A stretch of DNA of 6,845 nucleotides from Rubrobacter sp. (GTDB taxonomy: Bacteria; Actinomycetota; Rubrobacteria; Rubrobacterales; Rubrobacteraceae): NCBI GenBank assembly GCA_013695335.1, contig JACDAR010000309.1:1-6845 (forward strand). Direction: 5' to 3'. The position numbers and the translations under genes were made by a program. The notes under the pieces were generated by a model. It saw nothing but the letters and a program-made list of their open reading frames with translations. It was not told where the DNA came from and ran no database searches. Positions 4,531 through 6,845 of this stretch are shown piece by piece (within the stretch, counting starts at the first letter, position 1; each line of letters opens with the position of its first letter).

Positions 4531-5772
4531 ATGGCTGACGGACATACAGCCGACATATTGATGCTCTCTTGCTCCATCGGAAGCGGGCATATGCGCGCGA
4601 GCGCGGCGCTCGAAAAGGGAGTCCAACGGCTGGACTCCTCCCGTGAGTGCCTGATCGTGGACTTCCCAAGGGAAGTTTCCCCCACGATAGAGGCGCTGCT
4701 CCGCAAGGTGTACATGGATTCCTTGAAGCTGATGCCGGCGGCATACGGCAGGATTTACCGAATGTCCGAGTTGCAGGCGGCACGCACGGGGACGAGCAAC
4801 CGCATCTCGGACGTGTACGACAGGCTGCAACATATATCGGAACTCTGGGCCGCAGGGTACGAATCCTTCAGCCCAGAGAGGCTGACGCTCAGAAATATTC
4901 AGGCGAGGAGCCTGCCCCTCAGGACGCTGGAACGTCTGATCCATAAATCCAGGGCCAGGGCGCTCGTCGCACCGCACTTCTTCGGCGCGGGCGTTCTTGG
5001 CAACTACAAGAAAGAGAACCCCGATGCCTTTGCAGCCGCGGTCCTCACGGATTACGTTCCGCATCCGATGGGGGTGCCGCCGAACCTGGATCTCTACGTG
5101 GTCGCGGACGATGAAGCCGCGGCGGAGGTCGAGAAGCTCGGGGCTCCAGCAGACCGCATCCACCCGACCGGAATACCCATAGATCCCGTCTTCGAAGAAC
5201 CCGCGGACCCGGCGGGGGTCAGGCGTGACCTGCTGGCGCTCCCTGACGCGGAGGAAGACGATTTGCCAGTGGTGATGGTGATGGGCGGCGGCCTGGGTGG
5301 AGGGCACCTGGATCTCGTCGTGTCCTCGCTTCTCGAAGCGAGCGCCGCCATGCACCTGGTCGTCCTTTGCGGTTCCAACGAACGTACCCGCATCCATCTA
5401 CAGGATCTCGCGTCCACCCGTGGGCGCTCGGCTACTTTCCTCGGGTTCACGGATCGGGTGAGGGATCTTCTGGCAGCTTCGTCGGTCCTGGTTACCAAAC
5501 CAGGGGGCATGAGCTGCACCGAAGCCCTCGCCTGCGGTATTCCCCAGGTTCTCATAAACCCGATTCCGGGCCAGGAAGAGGACAACGCCGCCGCGATGAT
5601 CCGGTACGGGGCCGCAGTCATGACGGAAAGGGCAGACAACGTGCTCGGAGAAACCCTGAAGATCCTGTCGAGCGCCAACCACCAGCGCAACATGGTCGAA
5701 TCGGCGCGCGCCGCCCATCGCCCGCACTCTGCCGAGGCGGCTGCCCGGCTCGTTCTGGAGCATCTGGCATGA
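4531..5772 (+). CDS. MGDG synthase / UgtP-type diacylglycerol glycosyltransferase (GT28 family, 413 aa)
   Basis: Members transfer galactose or glucose from UDP-sugar to diacylglycerol at the inner face of the membrane, making glycolipids. The N-terminal MGDG_synth-type domain shows GSGHMRASAAL (17-27, the glycine-rich acceptor-side loop), TDYVPHPM (173-180) and TGIPIDPVF (213-221). The C-terminal GT-B half shows MGGGLGGGH (251-259), KPGGMSCTEAL (323-333) and NPIPGQEEDNA (343-353), the nucleotide-sugar binding signature of this family. Length is normal for UgtP-like enzymes. I placed the start at the ATG at 4531 because the peptide from there matches the family N-terminus; a GTG at 4507 in frame lies upstream of the TATAAT and is unlikely. 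The gene overlaps the deacetylase gene by ATGA. Sugar and acceptor specificity (mono- or processive, Glc or Gal) cannot be told from sequence; I am confident of the family only. Confidence 0.9.
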   Translation: MADGHTADILMLSCSIGSGHMRASAALEKGVQRLDSSRECLIVDFPREVSPTIEALLRKVYMDSLKLMPAAYGRIYRMSELQAARTGTSNRISDVYDRLQHISELWAAGYESFSPERLTLRNIQARSLPLRTLERLIHKSRARALVAPHFFGAGVLGNYKKENPDAFAAAVLTDYVPHPMGVPPNLDLYVVADDEAAAEVEKLGAPADRIHPTGIPIDPVFEEPADPAGVRRDLLALPDAEEDDLPVVMVMGGGLGGGHLDLVVSSLLEASAAMHLVVLCGSNERTRIHLQDLASTRGRSATFLGFTDRVRDLLAASSVLVTKPGGMSCTEALACGIPQVLINPIPGQEEDNAAAMIRYGAAVMTERADNVLGETLKILSSANHQRNMVESARAAHRPHSAEAAARLVLEHLA

Positions 5773-6602
5773 GAAACTCGCGTGTACGCCCCTGGCCAGC
5801 CGTTGCCGGGATAGCGGTCGGTGGCGCAGCCCTTGCCGGAGTACGCACCTTCGCCGGGCGCCCCGTGCGTTCCGCCCCAACACTTGCGGCGGGCGGGTTG
5901 GGATTGGCTGCGGGAGGTCTCATGGTCTACGAGTGGCTCTCTCCCCGATCCTGGATCTACGGTCCCGTGTTCTGGCAGGCGCACACCGAGGAGCGGGTGA
6001 TCTCCCTGACCTTCGACGATGGTCCATGCCATCCGTACACCGGGCAACTCCTCGAAATTCTGGATCGCGAAGACGTCAGGGCGACCTTTTTCCAGGTGGG
6101 AAACAACGTGGTGCGCGAACCGCGTCTGGCAGCAGAAGTCGCATCGCAACACGCTGTCGGAAATCATACATTCACCCACCCGCACCTGACGTGGAGCCGC
6201 CCGAGCACGATACGCGATGAACTGGAGCGGGGGCAGGATGCGATCCACGACGCCACGGGCAAACTCCCGACCATCTTCCGCGTTCCCCACGGTTGGTACG
6301 GGCCACAGACCATCTCGGTAGCAGAAGAAGTGGGTCTCCGGTGCATGGGATGGTCCGTCATGGCCTGGGACTGGAACAGGCCGCCCCAGGAAAAAATCCA
6401 ACACCGCATCACGCGCGGCATCCACCCCGGAGGCGTCACCCTCCTCCACGACGGACAGGATACCGACGCATATCCCAAAGCCGACCGCTCCCACACCATC
6501 GCCGCCGTCCCCCACATAATCAGGCAGCTCAAGGAGGATGGCTACTGCTTCCTGACGCTCCCCGAGATGATGGACCTGGACGCGGCCCACAACCATTCCT
6601 GA
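5769..6602 (+). CDS. Membrane-anchored polysaccharide deacetylase (NodB homology, CE4, 277 aa)
   Basis: CE4 enzymes remove N- or O-acetyl groups from glycans such as peptidoglycan GlcNAc/MurNAc using a metal ion. Two short hydrophobic stretches (about residues 10-27 and 36-55) form an N-terminal anchor, putting the catalytic domain outside the membrane. Motif 1 is TFDDGP (81-86, Asp83 and Asp84), motif 2 GNHTFTHPHL (131-140, His133 and His137 as metal ligands), motif 3 RVPHGWYG (171-178, catalytic Arg), motif 4 around WDW (200-202) and motif 5 LLHDG (225-229). Motif 3 differs from the usual RPPYG by having Val and His. The start ATG overlaps the glycosyltransferase TGA, so synthesis is coupled and the enzyme may act on an envelope glycan tied to that pathway. 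The open frame continues upstream to 5367, but that part is glycosyltransferase sequence in another frame. The substrate is not determined by the sequence. Confidence 0.92.
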   Translation: MRNSRVRPWPAVAGIAVGGAALAGVRTFAGRPVRSAPTLAAGGLGLAAGGLMVYEWLSPRSWIYGPVFWQAHTEERVISLTFDDGPCHPYTGQLLEILDREDVRATFFQVGNNVVREPRLAAEVASQHAVGNHTFTHPHLTWSRPSTIRDELERGQDAIHDATGKLPTIFRVPHGWYGPQTISVAEEVGLRCMGWSVMAWDWNRPPQEKIQHRITRGIHPGGVTLLHDGQDTDAYPKADRSHTIAAVPHIIRQLKEDGYCFLTLPEMMDLDAAHNHS

Positions 6603-6633
6603 AGCCTGGCGACCCAGACGAGAATGAATCGCG

Positions 6634-6845
6634 TCAGTCGGGATCAGCCGGTGACGCCTTCTCCCTGGCTGGTAACCGGCCCGCCCTGGCAACCACGGGA
6701 GCTTGCCCGAGGGGAGACCTCTCATCCGGTGAGCCGGTACGTAGCCTGAAGCGGAGAAAGTCGAACAGCACCTTCAAAACCGCGAGGGTCGGAACGGCGA
6801 TAAGTACCCCCAGGATGCCGCCAAGACCTCCACCCACGATCACGG
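6634..6845 (-). CDS. AI-2E / PerM-family membrane protein (C-terminal fragment)
   Basis: Only the last ~70 codons are present; the gene enters from the right edge. The visible part begins with a Gly-rich hydrophobic segment (GGGLGGILGVLIAVPTLAVL) and a following amphipathic stretch (KVLFDFLRFRLR). This matches the last transmembrane region of AI-2E/PerM transporters, which typically ends in a G-x-x-G-x-x-LAVP-x-x-AVLK-like motif. A polar, proline- and arginine-rich tail of about 34 residues follows, ending in TGA at 6636-6634. The family includes autoinducer-2 exporters and sodium/proton antiporters, so the name does not fix a substrate. It converges on the deacetylase gene with a 31-bp gap in which I see no terminator-like hairpin. 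Confidence 0.75.
   Translation of the reverse strand, partial: VIVGGGLGGILGVLIAVPTLAVLKVLFDFLRFRLRTGSPDERSPLGQAPVVARAGRLPAREKASPADPD

Noticed and set aside
6603..6633. Bidirectional terminator between the convergent deacetylase and AI-2E-type genes
   Set aside because: I searched the 31 bp for inverted repeats and T-runs and saw no stable stem.
5094..6725. Minus-strand open frame of 543 codons across the glycosyltransferase and deacetylase genes
   Set aside because: It spans two real genes and the C-terminus of a third, is Arg/Ser/Pro/Gly rich without motifs, and reflects scarce stops in GC-rich antisense frames.

Overview
This GC-rich window (about 60% G+C by eye, with G/C-rich third codon positions) is a densely packed bacterial chromosomal segment. 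The gene set suggests a high-GC bacterium of the Actinomycetota (Rubrobacter-like) or a neighbouring terrestrial lineage: a cysteine-free ArsA/Get3-type ATPase ending in an Hsp20-like domain, a small DksA/TraR-like protein without its zinc cysteines, an MGDG-synthase/UgtP-type glycosyltransferase, and start codons placed 6-7 nt after a TATAAT box. The taxonomic assignment is an inference and no rRNA is present. Nothing in the window looks like a mobile element, CRISPR array, tRNA or rRNA.

Layout. The left edge holds the first 22 codons of pdxS (vitamin B6 synthesis, minus strand, running off the window) with its own promoter and Shine-Dalgarno (SD) sequence. A short heptamer repeat separates it from a minus-strand gene train at 4466-182. 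In transcription order the train is a membrane metallophosphoesterase, a DksA/TraR-like regulator, an intramembrane site-2 protease, an ArsA/Get3-like ATPase, and two small basic helical proteins. From the protease on, every stop overlaps the next start (4 or 8 bp), so those four genes are almost certainly co-translated. Divergently, on the plus strand at 4531-6602, a lipid glycosyltransferase overlaps by 4 bp a membrane-anchored polysaccharide deacetylase. The right edge holds the C-terminus of an AI-2E/PerM-family membrane protein on the minus strand, convergent with the deacetylase.

Functional reading. The common theme is the cell envelope: glycolipid synthesis, glycan deacetylation, a membrane-embedded phosphoesterase, an intramembrane protease, and an ATPase of the family that targets tail-anchored membrane proteins. 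The most distinctive gene-level feature is the translationally coupled site-2 protease / ArsA-Hsp20 / two-small-protein block. The most distinctive regulatory feature is three perfect TATAAT boxes placed 6-7 nt before ATG codons that lack an SD, which predicts leaderless mRNAs. Two of these form the divergent promoter between the phosphoesterase and the glycosyltransferase.
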